From: Akkermansiaceae bacterium UBA956 | GTDB lineage: Bacteria > Verrucomicrobiota > Verrucomicrobiia > Verrucomicrobiales > Akkermansiaceae | NCBI GenBank assembly: GCA_002293145.1 | Contig: DBCO01000036.1 | Location: 1-39,921 of the forward strand | Length of the DNA stretch: 39,921 nt | Direction: 5' to 3' | Shown: piece after piece, positions 24,070-32,963 of the stretch | How positions within the stretch are numbered: the first letter of the stretch is position 1 | How the letters are laid out: each line of letters begins with the position of its first letter | Translations under genes and position numbers: made by a program | Notes under the pieces: model-generated | The model's database searches: none | Told to the model about the DNA's origin: nothing | What the model saw: the letters and a program-made list of their open reading frames with translations, nothing else

Positions 24070-24918
24070 ATGGGTTTCTTTAAATCACTATTTAACAAAA
24101 TCACCAACCGCGCCGAAATCGAATGGGATGAGGTCGAGGCCGAACTCATTGCCGCAGACCTCGGAGTGCGCGGAGCGATGGAGATGATCGACGAACTCAA
24201 AGAACTCGGTCGCAAAATCACCGCCCAAGATGTCATCGACGTCGCCCGCGCCCACATCAACAAGCGCCTTCCCACCAGCTATCCCCTGCCCGCCAAACGC
24301 GAGGATGGGCTGCCCTGCGTGATCCTCGTCGTCGGCGTCAATGGCGTCGGTAAGACGACCTCTTCCGCCAAACTTGCCCATTGGCTGCAAAAACAAGGAA
24401 ATTCTGTGATCCTCGCTGCCGCAGATACCTTCCGCGCTGCTGCTGTAGAGCAATTGGAGCGCTGGGGTCAACGACTCGAAATCCCCGTGATCAAAGGCAA
24501 TACCAATGCCGACCCCTCCTCAGTCTGCTTCACCGCGCACCAAAAAGCCATTGCGCAAAAGACTGACTTCTTGATTTGCGATACCGCAGGCCGACTGCAC
24601 ACACGGCACAATCTGATGGAAGAGCTAACGAAAATTCGCCGCGTCATCGCCAAAAACGATGAATCAGCGCCGCATCTCACTCTGCTCGTCGTCGATGCCA
24701 CCACAGGCTCTAATGCGCTGCAACAAGCAAAAGAATTTCACAAAGCCTGCCCACTCGATGGTCTCATCATCACCAAAATGGACGGCTCTGGCCGCGGCGG
24801 CATCGCCGTCACCATCCAAGAGCAACTCAAGATCCCAACTTGCTTCATCGGCTCTGGAGAGGAACCTCAAGCCTTCGCACCTTTCAATCGCGAGCGCTTT
24901 GTGAATGAGGTGATTTGA
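24070..24918 (+). CDS. ftsY: Signal recognition particle receptor FtsY
   Basis: A 282-residue SRP GTPase that docks SRP-ribosome complexes at the SecYEG translocon. NG domain only: N domain at 1-75 (GFFKSLFNKITNRAEIEWDE), P-loop GVNGVGKTT at 89-97, DTFRAAAVEQL at 119-129, DTAGR at 171-175 and TKMDG at 235-239, then GGIAVTIQEQLKIPTCFIGS. The acidic A domain of E. coli FtsY is absent, as in many bacteria. It starts 18 bp after the DUF1080 gene. Confidence 0.96.
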   Translation: MGFFKSLFNKITNRAEIEWDEVEAELIAADLGVRGAMEMIDELKELGRKITAQDVIDVARAHINKRLPTSYPLPAKREDGLPCVILVVGVNGVGKTTSSAKLAHWLQKQGNSVILAAADTFRAAAVEQLERWGQRLEIPVIKGNTNADPSSVCFTAHQKAIAQKTDFLICDTAGRLHTRHNLMEELTKIRRVIAKNDESAPHLTLLVVDATTGSNALQQAKEFHKACPLDGLIITKMDGSGRGGIAVTIQEQLKIPTCFIGSGEEPQAFAPFNRERFVNEVI

Positions 24919-24968
24919 GTTGATCGAAAAAGAAACCGATCAGTCGGTATTGTATCACTAAAAGCGGC

Positions 24969-26714
24969 TCACTTCACTCTTTCGCAGCCCTCAGGCAATT
25001 GAATATCACTTTTTACCGACCCATTAGTTTGTTTTTCGTGGCGAACACGAATGATACCCAAAGGAGTCGGAAATGTGCCCTCGGCCCACTGCAATGACCC
25101 AAGCTGTGGCTCAATGCGCACTTTAGTAAAACCGGGGGCAGCGGGTGAAATTCCGAGCACAGTTTGGCTCATCCACGCCGTTGGACCACTAGCCCAACCA
25201 TGGCAAAGGCTGTGACGAAAGTTCTCGTAGCAATAGGCCCCGAAGTCGCCGTGAATGTCCTTTTTACCCGCAGGAACGACTTCATCGATGCGACCACTGC
25301 CCTCCAGCCATGCGCGATCAAAATCCTCCCAAAATGTCGTCGCACCGCGATCCAGCATGCCACCCCAGTAGCTGCGAATGGTTTCCATCGCTGCATCCGT
25401 GTGACCAGCTTTCGATAGAGCCTGAAGCACGTAGTAACCGTAGAATGTGCTTACTCCTTGGGATTCACCAGGCAGTAACACCGCGCGCGCCGTCTCCTTG
25501 GCGTCGACCATGCCCGCAAGAACTTGCAAAGCAGCGCCGGACTTGGAGCCATTCGGCGCGGGCACTTGTGTCAGGGCCAGTTTTGCCTTTTCCGTGCAGA
25601 GCTTTGCCAATTCAGGATCTTCGAGAATGATCATCAGCGCCGCACCGCGTTCGAGAGTCATCGCTAAGAGTGCTTGCAATCCCGCAGTCACCCCTTGTTG
25701 ATTCGGCGAGCTCGGCCAATCGAGAAAGCGCATGCCATCGATTTTTTCCTTGCCATCAGGCCCGACCAATCCACAGAGCTTCTTCAGTAGCCCTTCCATG
25801 TAGCTTTTCTGCTCTTTCAAGTAGTCGAGCTTACCATAGTGCTGATACCACTGATCGTGAATTAACACCCACCACATCGAGTAACTGCTGATGCCATTCA
25901 TCCACTTGTCCACCGGAGTCACATCGCGGGTGAGATCGAGACTTTTTTCCACCACATCATTGTGACCAAAAACCGCAGCAATCGTGCTGACCTCGGGGTG
26001 CATGTCGCCAATCCACACCAATCGATCGCGCTTGATGCCATCCCACAAATACTCCTGCATATTCAAATGCACGGTCCAGGCACCTGTCGCCCAGATTTGA
26101 TTGAGCCGATTATCATCGCAGCGAAACGAACCCAGATAGGGTAAATCGCGCACGCTGCAAATCGCGCGAATTTCCGAAATTTCCACGGGAATTTTTGGAT
26201 CGGCAGCCTCAATGTAACAAAAACGGAATCCAGTGCGACCGATCGTGATGCTGCCGAGCCACGGCAAAGTGACCACTTGATCGCGAATCGCATGATCATT
26301 GGTCGCGCCTTTTTCGCCCACAGGCGTTAGGCATTCCATCACCGATTCTCCCGTGCGAATGCGCAGCGTGGGCGCGTTCTTTTCCGCCGTCATTGGGGTG
26401 AAAATTTCCACCGAGCCCTGAATTTCTACGCCAAAGTCCAACACAATTCCCGCAGGCTGGCCCTCGGCGCTCGTCAACACACACGCGGCCACGGGATCAT
26501 CCAACAATGATTGGCCGCGCGATTTTTTCAGCAAATTCTCCGCGCGCTCCACTCCCGTCGGGCTTTTCCAGACCACCCGAGTCGGCGCGATCACATACTG
26601 ACGCATCGGCGAAATCTCCGCATTCCCCGCCAAAGCAGGAGGCACAGAATTTGAATCCTGCGCCCATACCGGGAAGCAAAAAACAATCGATGACAGACAA
26701 AAGAAAGGTTTCAT
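24969..26714 (-). CDS. Exported GH78-like alpha-L-rhamnosidase
   Basis: A 581-residue exported glycosidase (from ATG 26714). The signal peptide MKPFFCLSSIVFCFPVWAQ is followed by a beta-rich domain (IVLDFGVEIQGSVEIF) and an alpha/alpha barrel (GSFRCDDNRLNQIWATGAW, QEYLWDGIKRDRLVWIGDMH, TTFWEDFD, SLCHGWASGPTAWM). In classical GH78 enzymes the motif is DCPQRDERLGWTGD; here it is DGIKRDRLVWIGDMHPE, a variant in which the RDE glutamate is missing, so specificity and the general acid are uncertain. A C-terminal beta domain (TKVRIEPQLGSLQWAEGTFP) is present. The frame opens to 26762, but the signal peptide favours 26714. Confidence 0.88.
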   Translation of the reverse strand: MKPFFCLSSIVFCFPVWAQDSNSVPPALAGNAEISPMRQYVIAPTRVVWKSPTGVERAENLLKKSRGQSLLDDPVAACVLTSAEGQPAGIVLDFGVEIQGSVEIFTPMTAEKNAPTLRIRTGESVMECLTPVGEKGATNDHAIRDQVVTLPWLGSITIGRTGFRFCYIEAADPKIPVEISEIRAICSVRDLPYLGSFRCDDNRLNQIWATGAWTVHLNMQEYLWDGIKRDRLVWIGDMHPEVSTIAAVFGHNDVVEKSLDLTRDVTPVDKWMNGISSYSMWWVLIHDQWYQHYGKLDYLKEQKSYMEGLLKKLCGLVGPDGKEKIDGMRFLDWPSSPNQQGVTAGLQALLAMTLERGAALMIILEDPELAKLCTEKAKLALTQVPAPNGSKSGAALQVLAGMVDAKETARAVLLPGESQGVSTFYGYYVLQALSKAGHTDAAMETIRSYWGGMLDRGATTFWEDFDRAWLEGSGRIDEVVPAGKKDIHGDFGAYCYENFRHSLCHGWASGPTAWMSQTVLGISPAAPGFTKVRIEPQLGSLQWAEGTFPTPLGIIRVRHEKQTNGSVKSDIQLPEGCERVK

Positions 26715-26816
26715 AGGCGAAAACATAGCTCCATTACGGACGCCGACAAGAACGCCTTTCAATCAATGCCGATTTCCTCTGGCAGATTTGCTCTTCCTCA
26801 CCTATGTTGCGCACAC

Positions 26817-28115
26817 ATGAAAAAAATATTGATCATCGGCGGTGGTTTTGGCGGCCTTGAATGCGCACTCGGTCTCGCCAATCAACCAGGGATCGACGTT
26901 ACACTCATTGATCGCACCAACCATCACCTCTTTCAGCCGCTGCTCTATCAAGTCGCTTCCGCATCACTTACCGCGCCAGACATTGCCCAATCGATCCGCC
27001 AAATCCTCTGCGATGCGAGCAATGTCACGGTATTGATGGATGAAATCACCCAACTCGATGCCGCTGAACACACTGCTACCAGTGCCACGGGACATGTGCA
27101 TCACTACGATTACCTCGTGCTCGCTACCGGTGCCCGCACCGGATATTTTGGCAACGACCACTGGGCCCAACACACTCTCTGTCTAAAATCGCTCGCCGAT
27201 GCTCAAGACATTCGTCGCACGGTGTTGACGAATTTAGAAAAAGCCGAGATGAGCACGGACCCAGCAGAGCGCCAACGCTTGATGACCATTGCCATCGTGG
27301 GCGGCGGTCCCACCGGAGTGGAGTTGGCCGGTGCTTTTGCCGACCTGATGAATCGCTCGCTACGCAACAATTTTCGCAACATCGATACCACCGTACTGCG
27401 TATCGTTTTGATCGAGGGATCCGAGCGCATCCTCGAAGCCTATTCGCAAGATCAATCGGCCTATGCCCGCCGTCGGCTCGAAAAACTCGGTGTCAACGTG
27501 CGTTGCAACACTCGGGTGACCGATATCCAACCGCAAATGTTGCATTTCAAAGAAGGCGAACCGCTGGCTGCAGCAGCGATCATTTGGGCCGCAGGTGTTG
27601 CTTCCAGTAGCCTTACCGCCCAACTCACCACACCGACAGATCGCGGCGGTCGCATCGCTCCCCTGCCCGATCTTTCTGTTCCGGGCTGCCCCCATGCCTT
27701 CGTCGCTGGAGACCTTGTGAGCTTGCTCGATGCCAAACAGCAACCGATCCCTGGCATTGCGCCCGCAGCGATGCAAATGGGTCGACACATAGCAAAAATC
27801 ATCTGCAAAGAAATCAGCTCACGCGATCCCATCGATGTCGCCGCAAGACCTGCATTTCGCTACACCGACAAAGGCTTCATGGCCATCATCGGTAAAAATC
27901 ATGCCGTTGTCAAATCCGGCGGCATTGAGCTCCAGGGCTTCATTGCCTGGCTGATGTGGCTCTTCATTCACATCCTCTTCCTCGTAGGCTTCCGCAACAA
28001 ACTCGCTGTTTTGTTAGGTTGGGCCTTTGCCTACCTGCGAGACAATCCCTCGGCACGCGTCGTCGCCCAGGCTGTTGATTTGAGCCGCATAGCGCCAGCA
28101 AATCACGCAAAGTAG
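26817..28115 (+). CDS. ndh: Type II NADH:quinone oxidoreductase
   Basis: A 432-residue single-chain flavoprotein (from ATG 26817) that passes electrons from NADH to the quinone pool without pumping protons. The FAD-binding motif is ILIIGGGFGGLECAL at the N-terminus; the NAD-binding motif is IAIVGGGPTGVELAGAFADL near residue 162. HHLFQPLLYQVASA and the FVAGDLVSL segment are typical. The C-terminus has a hydrophobic membrane-binding stretch (FIAWLMWLFIHILFLVGF). The longer frame from 26766 would spoil the flavin motif start. It is convergent with the HAD gene, with one base between them. Confidence 0.93.
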   Translation: MKKILIIGGGFGGLECALGLANQPGIDVTLIDRTNHHLFQPLLYQVASASLTAPDIAQSIRQILCDASNVTVLMDEITQLDAAEHTATSATGHVHHYDYLVLATGARTGYFGNDHWAQHTLCLKSLADAQDIRRTVLTNLEKAEMSTDPAERQRLMTIAIVGGGPTGVELAGAFADLMNRSLRNNFRNIDTTVLRIVLIEGSERILEAYSQDQSAYARRRLEKLGVNVRCNTRVTDIQPQMLHFKEGEPLAAAAIIWAAGVASSSLTAQLTTPTDRGGRIAPLPDLSVPGCPHAFVAGDLVSLLDAKQQPIPGIAPAAMQMGRHIAKIICKEISSRDPIDVAARPAFRYTDKGFMAIIGKNHAVVKSGGIELQGFIAWLMWLFIHILFLVGFRNKLAVLLGWAFAYLRDNPSARVVAQAVDLSRIAPANHAK

Positions 28116-28116
28116 C

Positions 28117-28815
28117 TCATGAGATCATCGCCAGCCATTCGCTGAGGTCGTTGACGACAAAATCGGCACCGTGATCGCGAAGTTGTTCAAAAGAAAAATG
28201 CCCGGTTGCCACGGCCAAACAGCGTGCTCCCATGGCATGAGCACAGGCGATGTCTTTGGGCGTATCGCCGATGACAAGCGTGCGCGTTGCAGAATATTCG
28301 CGCCCAGTGTGATGGGTGGCACGACTCTGAGCTACTGGACCTAAACGATTGCGGTCGGCATGATCATCGCCATAGGCTCCAAAGCCAAAGTGGTGGTCGA
28401 GACCGAAGTGACGCATCTTGATCGCCGCTCCTTGCGCCGTATTGCCTGTGAGCAAGCCGATGGCGGATCCTCGTTGTTGATCAAACTGCAAGCATTGCTC
28501 CACGCAGGGCAAAATTTTTCCTGCATACTGCTCCGAGCGTAAACTTTGCTCCAAAAGCGGATGGTAGATGCCAAAAAATTCTTCCACATCAATGAGATCT
28601 GCCGTGTGCTCGTAGTGATCGAGAAGGTTTTTCACGATTCCCAAATCGGTGCTACCTGCGAGGTCTAATGAGGGTGACGGAGCACCGAAGTAGCGTTCCG
28701 CCGCGGTCATGATGGCAAACATTCCGGCACCGCCTGTATCCACAAGGGTGCCGTCAATGTCATACAACACGAGGTCGAAGGATAAATCCAAAGAACTGTG
28801 TTGGCTCATATCCAT
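28117..28815 (-). CDS. HAD-family hydrolase (phosphoglycolate phosphatase-like)
   Basis: A 232-residue HAD hydrolase with cap C1. Motif I is LYDIDGTLVDTGG (nucleophile Asp in DID), motif II LLTGNT, and motifs III/IV are in VIGDTPKDIACAHAMGARCL. It probably dephosphorylates a small phospho-metabolite; the substrate is not predictable. It starts 3 bp after the stop of infC (stop 28819-28821, ATG 28815), so the two are co-transcribed. ATG 28809 is an alternative start. Confidence 0.9.
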   Translation of the reverse strand: MDMSQHSSLDLSFDLVLYDIDGTLVDTGGAGMFAIMTAAERYFGAPSPSLDLAGSTDLGIVKNLLDHYEHTADLIDVEEFFGIYHPLLEQSLRSEQYAGKILPCVEQCLQFDQQRGSAIGLLTGNTAQGAAIKMRHFGLDHHFGFGAYGDDHADRNRLGPVAQSRATHHTGREYSATRTLVIGDTPKDIACAHAMGARCLAVATGHFSFEQLRDHGADFVVNDLSEWLAMIS

Positions 28816-28818
28816 GTG

Positions 28819-29562
28819 TTAGTCTTTCGACTCTTCCGCAGATGGTTCAGCGCCTGATTCAACAGCGTCCTCGGCTGCCTCGTCCTCGGCGGCATCGTCC
28901 TCGCCCAACTCAAGGTGGGACTCATCGTCTTCATCGACATCCTCGTCATGGTCGTCATCTTCTTCCATCAATTCACCATGGAACAAGTGGAACTTGCGCT
29001 TGCGCTGACCTTGCGGCAAGGGAGAGAGCGTCATTGCGATCACGCGACCGCCCAAGCGCGGTGCTTGGTCCACGTTCGACATGGTCTTCAGGTCATCGAT
29101 GATTTTCGTCATCGCCACGAATCCCAAGTCTTTGTGCGCGTTTTCACGACCTTTGAACTGGATGATTACGCGGACCTTGTGACCGGTATCGAGGAATCCC
29201 TCCACACGGCCCATTTTGATGTTGTAGTCGTGCGCACCGGTGCCGACGCGCAACTTGATTTCCTTCATCCGTGTCGCGGATTTGGATTTCTGCTTTTTGA
29301 GCTTGGCTTGCTCATACTTGAACTTTCCGTAGTCGATGATCTTGCACACTGGCGGATCCGCCTGTGCTGCGATTTCGACGAGATCGAGTCCGACAGATTG
29401 TGCCTTGAGCAAGGCATCCCGCACGTTCATTACGCCGAGTTGCTGACCATCAGGCCCGACCACGCGGATCTTCGGCGCACGGATTCGGTCGTTGACACGT
29501 GTTTGATCGCGGTTGCCCATGCGACCGCCCTTCGATTGGTTTGATTTCGTTTGTTTGCTTAT
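28819..29562 (-). CDS. infC: Translation initiation factor IF-3 with acidic C-terminal tail, AUA start
   Basis: IF-3 prevents premature 50S joining and proofreads the start codon. From ATG 29520 the frame has 233 residues: the N domain (RVNDRIRAPKIRVVGPDGQQ, VEIAAQADPPVCKIIDYGKF), linker, C domain (EIKLRVGTGAHDYNIKMGRV, KVRVIIQFKGRE) and then a very acidic tail of about 49 residues (residues 185-233, MEEDDDHDEDVDEDDES at its head). I prefer the in-frame ATA at 29562, 14 codons earlier (ISKQTKSNQSKGGR). It lies 9 nt after a perfect GGAGG, whereas ATG 29520 is preceded only by a weaker AAGGGCGG. Non-AUG starts (AUU, AUA, AUC) are the rule for infC and serve autoregulation. The gene heads a pair with the HAD gene and is unlinked from rpmI-rplT. 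Confidence 0.88.
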   Translation of the reverse strand: MSKQTKSNQSKGGRMGNRDQTRVNDRIRAPKIRVVGPDGQQLGVMNVRDALLKAQSVGLDLVEIAAQADPPVCKIIDYGKFKYEQAKLKKQKSKSATRMKEIKLRVGTGAHDYNIKMGRVEGFLDTGHKVRVIIQFKGRENAHKDLGFVAMTKIIDDLKTMSNVDQAPRLGGRVIAMTLSPLPQGQRKRKFHLFHGELMEEDDDHDEDVDEDDESHLELGEDDAAEDEAAEDAVESGAEPSAEESKD

Positions 29563-29571
29563 GGCTTTAGT

Positions 29572-29576
29572 CCTCC
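29572..29576 (-). promoter_or_regulatory. Ribosome-binding site of infC deciding an AUA start
   Basis: GGAGG on the minus strand (29576-29572), 9 nt before the ATA at 29562. It is the clearest Shine-Dalgarno I noticed in the window; most other genes lack one. Confidence 0.6.
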
Positions 29577-29902
29577 AGTGGGTTCATGCTGCGCCCCAAT
29601 GACTGAGGCATCGAAAAGATGCCGCCAAGAGGGCGAGAGTGGTGCGTGCAGGTTTCTGATCATGACACATCATGTGGGATCAATAAGGCATGATTGTCCA
29701 CCCAACTCATTGGGGGGATCAGGAATTCATACATGCTACCTGCGGTAAAATTCATCAAAAAAAATCTTTCAGCCTTCTGGATGATTACATCAATATGCTG
29801 TGCGGAGACATCAGTAGCCAATCTTGGGAGCGAAAGCAAGCGAAAAATCAAAACGACTGATTTTGTGAAAATCGAAAAAATTTCACTCGCCCAGGACTCG
29901 TT
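29577..29902. other. Intergenic stretch upstream of infC with no recognisable gene
   Basis: Neither strand has a protein-like frame here. The infC promoter and any leader must lie in the right-hand part of 29577-29800. A 145-codon plus frame (29694-30131) crosses the area but is not convincing. Confidence 0.5.
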
Positions 29903-30139
29903 TTACGGGCTCTCCGGCACCACCAAAATCACACGAGTTTGTTGGCCTAAACTCACCGCAATTTTGCCTAACAAAACATCCTCTTTGTATTTCCCTCTCA
30001 CACCCACATCCATCGTGGAGAGACTCAAAGTTGTACTTGGATCTTTAAATTCTCCCTGCCGCACAAATACAGCTGATTGCGAAAGGGTTGACCGCTACTT
30101 ACTCGCTCGCCACCCCCCACTTACTTTGTAGACCGACAT
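29903..30139 (-). pseudogene. Possible small gene with an in-frame amber codon
   Basis: ATG 30139 opens MSVYKVSGGWRASK, then TAG at 30097-30095. The same frame continues RSTLSQSAVFVRQGEFKDPS and then LLGKIAVSLGQQTRVILVVP to TAA at 29905-29903 (78 codons in all). The post-stop part has a protein-like mix of residues. The ATG lies 28 bp after the ancestral stop of the small membrane gene, as in an operon. No family recognised. Alternatively this is a chance frame; I rate it low. Confidence 0.3.
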
Positions 30140-30172
30140 CAGCTACCACTTTTGCCAAAACCTATGACTAAG

Positions 30173-30373
30173 TTAGTTGCTCCGCAAGGCGCTTTTGCAA
30201 ATCAACCAACTGCTCGCTTGAGCTTTGCTCATGCAATGTGAGCTTTGCTCATGCAATGGAAAGGGAACCCACTGGCTATCCATGCGATTTTGTCGCATCC
30301 ACCAAATACCGACAATACCTGCGCCTCCCAGAACTACACAGATGGCTAAACCAATCAAAATCAATCGTTGCAT
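30173..30373 (-). pseudogene. Small single-TM protein broken by a 20-bp duplication
   Basis: From ATG 30373 the frame reads MQRLILIGLAICVVLGGAGI followed by VGIWWMRQNRMDSQWVPFPL: one N-terminal transmembrane helix (residues 4-26) and a polar tail. After residue 44 the second copy of a 20-bp tandem duplication shifts the frame into HCMSKAQASSWLICKSALRSN and a TAA at 30173. Removing one copy restores HEQSSSEQLVDLQKRLAEQL and a TAG at 30168, an amphipathic helix typical of a finished C-terminus. The divergent M16 peptidase gene starts 50 bp away. Possibly still expressed as a 66-residue variant. No family recognised. Confidence 0.65.
30219..30258. repeat. Exact 20-bp tandem duplication
   Basis: TGAGCTTTGCTCATGCAATG occurs at 30219-30238 and again at 30239-30258 without mismatch. 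Its length is not a multiple of three and it shifts the frame of the small membrane protein gene on the minus strand. Perfect identity indicates a recent slippage event (or an assembly artefact). Confidence 0.95.
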
Positions 30374-30422
30374 CTGAGACGATAATAACGCATCAACAGC
30401 ACGCGCAAAGCATACTTTTACT

Positions 30423-32951
30423 ATGACGTTTCCTCCGAATACAGCCACCATCCATACCCTCCCCAATGGTCTCACCTTGATTCTCGATCCCCATCACGAT
30501 CACCCTGTCATCAGCACGCAATTGTGGGTGGAAACCGGCTCCATTCATGAAAATCATCTTCTCGGCGCTGGACTTTCTCATTTTCTCGAACACATGGTTT
30601 TCAAAGGTACTGCTGCCTACGATGGCACTGCTTTGGCATCCGTAGTGCAAGCAGCTGGTGGTCACTGGAATGCTTACACCACCTTTGATCGCACTGTCTA
30701 CTACATCGATGGCCCCGCCACGGGTATGGATAAATTTCTCCACGTCCTCACCGAAATGGTCTATCGCCCCACACTGCCCGAAGATGAATTCGAGATGGAA
30801 AAAGACGTCATTCGCCGCGAGATCGATATGGGGCTCGATGATCCATCGCAAGCAGGAATGCGCTTACTTCTCGATACAGCCTTTCGCTACGACCCGCGCC
30901 GCCTCCCAGTCATCGGATTCCGTTCCAGCTTCGATGCCATTACCCACGATGACCTCGTTAGCTACCACCGCGAACGCTACACTGCCAATCGTACGTTTTA
31001 TGTGCTATCCGGCGATTTCGATTGCTCAGAAGCGATCGCCATGATCACCAAGCTCACGGAAGATCTTCTGCCCGGACCGGCGCGCGAGCCATTCTACGCC
31101 ATCGATCCTCCACAATGCTCCCTGCGCCAATCGGCAGATGTTTTTGCCATCCCGTCGAGCCGACTATGCCTCGCATGGAAAATCCCCGCCATGGGTCATC
31201 CTGATGCCCCGATCTACGATGTTCTCGCCGCAATGTTGGGACGCGGTCAATCGTCCCACCTCTACACCGAACTCCGCGAAAAACAAGAACTCGCCCTCGA
31301 AATCGCCGCCTGGTCGTGGAGTGGCAACATTGGCGATGGACTCTTTGCCATTTCCGCCGAGTGCCAACCCGAACAGCGCGAACCCTTGATTGCGGCGATC
31401 CGTGAGGAAATGATCCACTACCAGCAGGTCGATTTCACCGAGGCACTCGAGCGCGCCAAGCGTCAGATCATGGTCTCGCAATTCCGCTCACTCACCACCG
31501 CTTCTGGACGCGCCGCTGATCTTGCCAGCAATTGGCACGAGGCTCGCGATCTCCAATTCACCAAAAACTACCTCGCCCTTATTGAGCAAGTGGATGCCTC
31601 TGCCGTACTTCGCTGCTTGCGTGATCTCCATGACCGCAAACTGACCATCACCCAGCTCAATCCCCTCAGCGAAGCCAATGCAAAATCAACCAGCGTCGCC
31701 GCACATAGCAAAGTCGACCACCAATCGATCACCCTCCGCAACGGCATCAAAGTTGCGCTATTTCCCGATTCTCGCCTACCCATACTCAGCCTGAAAACTG
31801 TCGTCCGCGGTGGATTATCGCGCGAAACAGCAGAGCAAGCCGGCATCAGCTCACTCTTCGCCTCCACTCTTACCCAAGGCACAACATCACGCAGCGCCTA
31901 TCAGATTTCCTCCACCCTCGACCGCCTCGGAGCGTCCCTCCACGCCTCTACAGGCAATAACTCCGTGCTCCTCCAAGGCTCATGTCTTTCGCCCGATCTC
32001 GATGTCTTGCTGAGCATCTGCTCCGATGTTATCCTTCACCCGACCTTCCCTGAAGACTCGATCCTTCGCGAAAAAGCCTCACAGCTTTCCAGCATACGTG
32101 AGTCACTCGAAGATCCGCTAGACACCGCATTCCATCAAATGCGCGGCATGCTGTTCTCCGGAAAATCTTACGGTATTCCCGCCATCGGAACTGTCGAGAG
32201 CATCACCTCGATTCAGCAAAGCGACCTTATCAATCTGCATCGCGAACTTTTTTGCGCACAAAACATGACCATCGCTCTCGCTGGAGACTTTGATCCTGAC
32301 CGCATCATTCCTTTACTGGAAGAACATCTTGCGCCTCTACCCTTAGGAAAACCGCTACCGCTTCCTGCAAGCGAACTTGCCCATGACCGCATCGAAACAT
32401 TTCACCGCGAGAAAAAACAAGCCGTCATCGCCATCGGCTACCCAGGTCTATCCGTATCAGATCCTCGCCGTTTCGGAAGCTCGATGCTGCTCGAATACTG
32501 CTCAGACATGGCTGGCCCACTCTTCACTCGTATCCGCGAAGAACTCGGCCTAGCCTACCAAGTAGGTGCCACTCAATTTCACGGTCACGATGTCGGAATG
32601 GTCGCATTCTACCTATCCACAGCACCCGAGCAACTCGAACTCGCCCACCGCGAACTCATCAGCGAAATCGCAAAAATCGCCGCCCAAGGCATCCCCGATG
32701 CCGAATTCGAAAATGTCCGCGCCACAGTTCTTTCGGCACTTGTGCTGCAACAACAAAGCCCTGGAGCCATCGCCCGCCAAGCCGCGGTGGACCTCCTATT
32801 CGATCTCCCCGCTGATCACCACCGCCACGTTCACGAAATCATTCGCCAACTCACTCCCCAAGACATTCGCAACCTAGCAAGCGATCTCTTTCAAGGAATC
32901 AAGCCCGTCACAGCACTGGTAACGCAAAAACAAGCAGCAGCCATCATCTAA
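30423..32951 (+). CDS. M16 family zinc peptidase, two-module (PqqL/pitrilysin-like)
   Basis: An 842-residue protein containing two tandem M16 modules. The first has the inverted zinc motif HFLEH (H53, E56, H57) and the third ligand E133 (EKDVIRREID), 76 residues later as in pitrilysin. The second module (from about residue 425, ITLRNGIKVALFPDSRLPIL) lacks HxxEH (its equivalent is AGISSLFASTL), so it is a non-catalytic partner half. A heterodimeric MPP-like enzyme is thus fused into one chain. There is no clear signal peptide, so it may be cytoplasmic. The gene is divergent from the broken small membrane gene. A REP-like element begins 12 bp after the stop. Confidence 0.94.
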   Translation: MTFPPNTATIHTLPNGLTLILDPHHDHPVISTQLWVETGSIHENHLLGAGLSHFLEHMVFKGTAAYDGTALASVVQAAGGHWNAYTTFDRTVYYIDGPATGMDKFLHVLTEMVYRPTLPEDEFEMEKDVIRREIDMGLDDPSQAGMRLLLDTAFRYDPRRLPVIGFRSSFDAITHDDLVSYHRERYTANRTFYVLSGDFDCSEAIAMITKLTEDLLPGPAREPFYAIDPPQCSLRQSADVFAIPSSRLCLAWKIPAMGHPDAPIYDVLAAMLGRGQSSHLYTELREKQELALEIAAWSWSGNIGDGLFAISAECQPEQREPLIAAIREEMIHYQQVDFTEALERAKRQIMVSQFRSLTTASGRAADLASNWHEARDLQFTKNYLALIEQVDASAVLRCLRDLHDRKLTITQLNPLSEANAKSTSVAAHSKVDHQSITLRNGIKVALFPDSRLPILSLKTVVRGGLSRETAEQAGISSLFASTLTQGTTSRSAYQISSTLDRLGASLHASTGNNSVLLQGSCLSPDLDVLLSICSDVILHPTFPEDSILREKASQLSSIRESLEDPLDTAFHQMRGMLFSGKSYGIPAIGTVESITSIQQSDLINLHRELFCAQNMTIALAGDFDPDRIIPLLEEHLAPLPLGKPLPLPASELAHDRIETFHREKKQAVIAIGYPGLSVSDPRRFGSSMLLEYCSDMAGPLFTRIREELGLAYQVGATQFHGHDVGMVAFYLSTAPEQLELAHRELISEIAKIAAQGIPDAEFENVRATVLSALVLQQQSPGAIARQAAVDLLFDLPADHHRHVHEIIRQLTPQDIRNLASDLFQGIKPVTALVTQKQAAAII

Positions 32952-32963
32952 TCCGGCACAGCA

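Noticed and set aside
28915..29544. 209-codon plus frame opposite infC
   Set aside because: Antisense shadow; the minus frame encodes all IF-3 motifs.
29694..30131. 145-codon plus-strand frame upstream of the M16 peptidase
   Set aside because: No recognisable domain; composition is not protein-like and the minus strand offers a better explanation for part of it.
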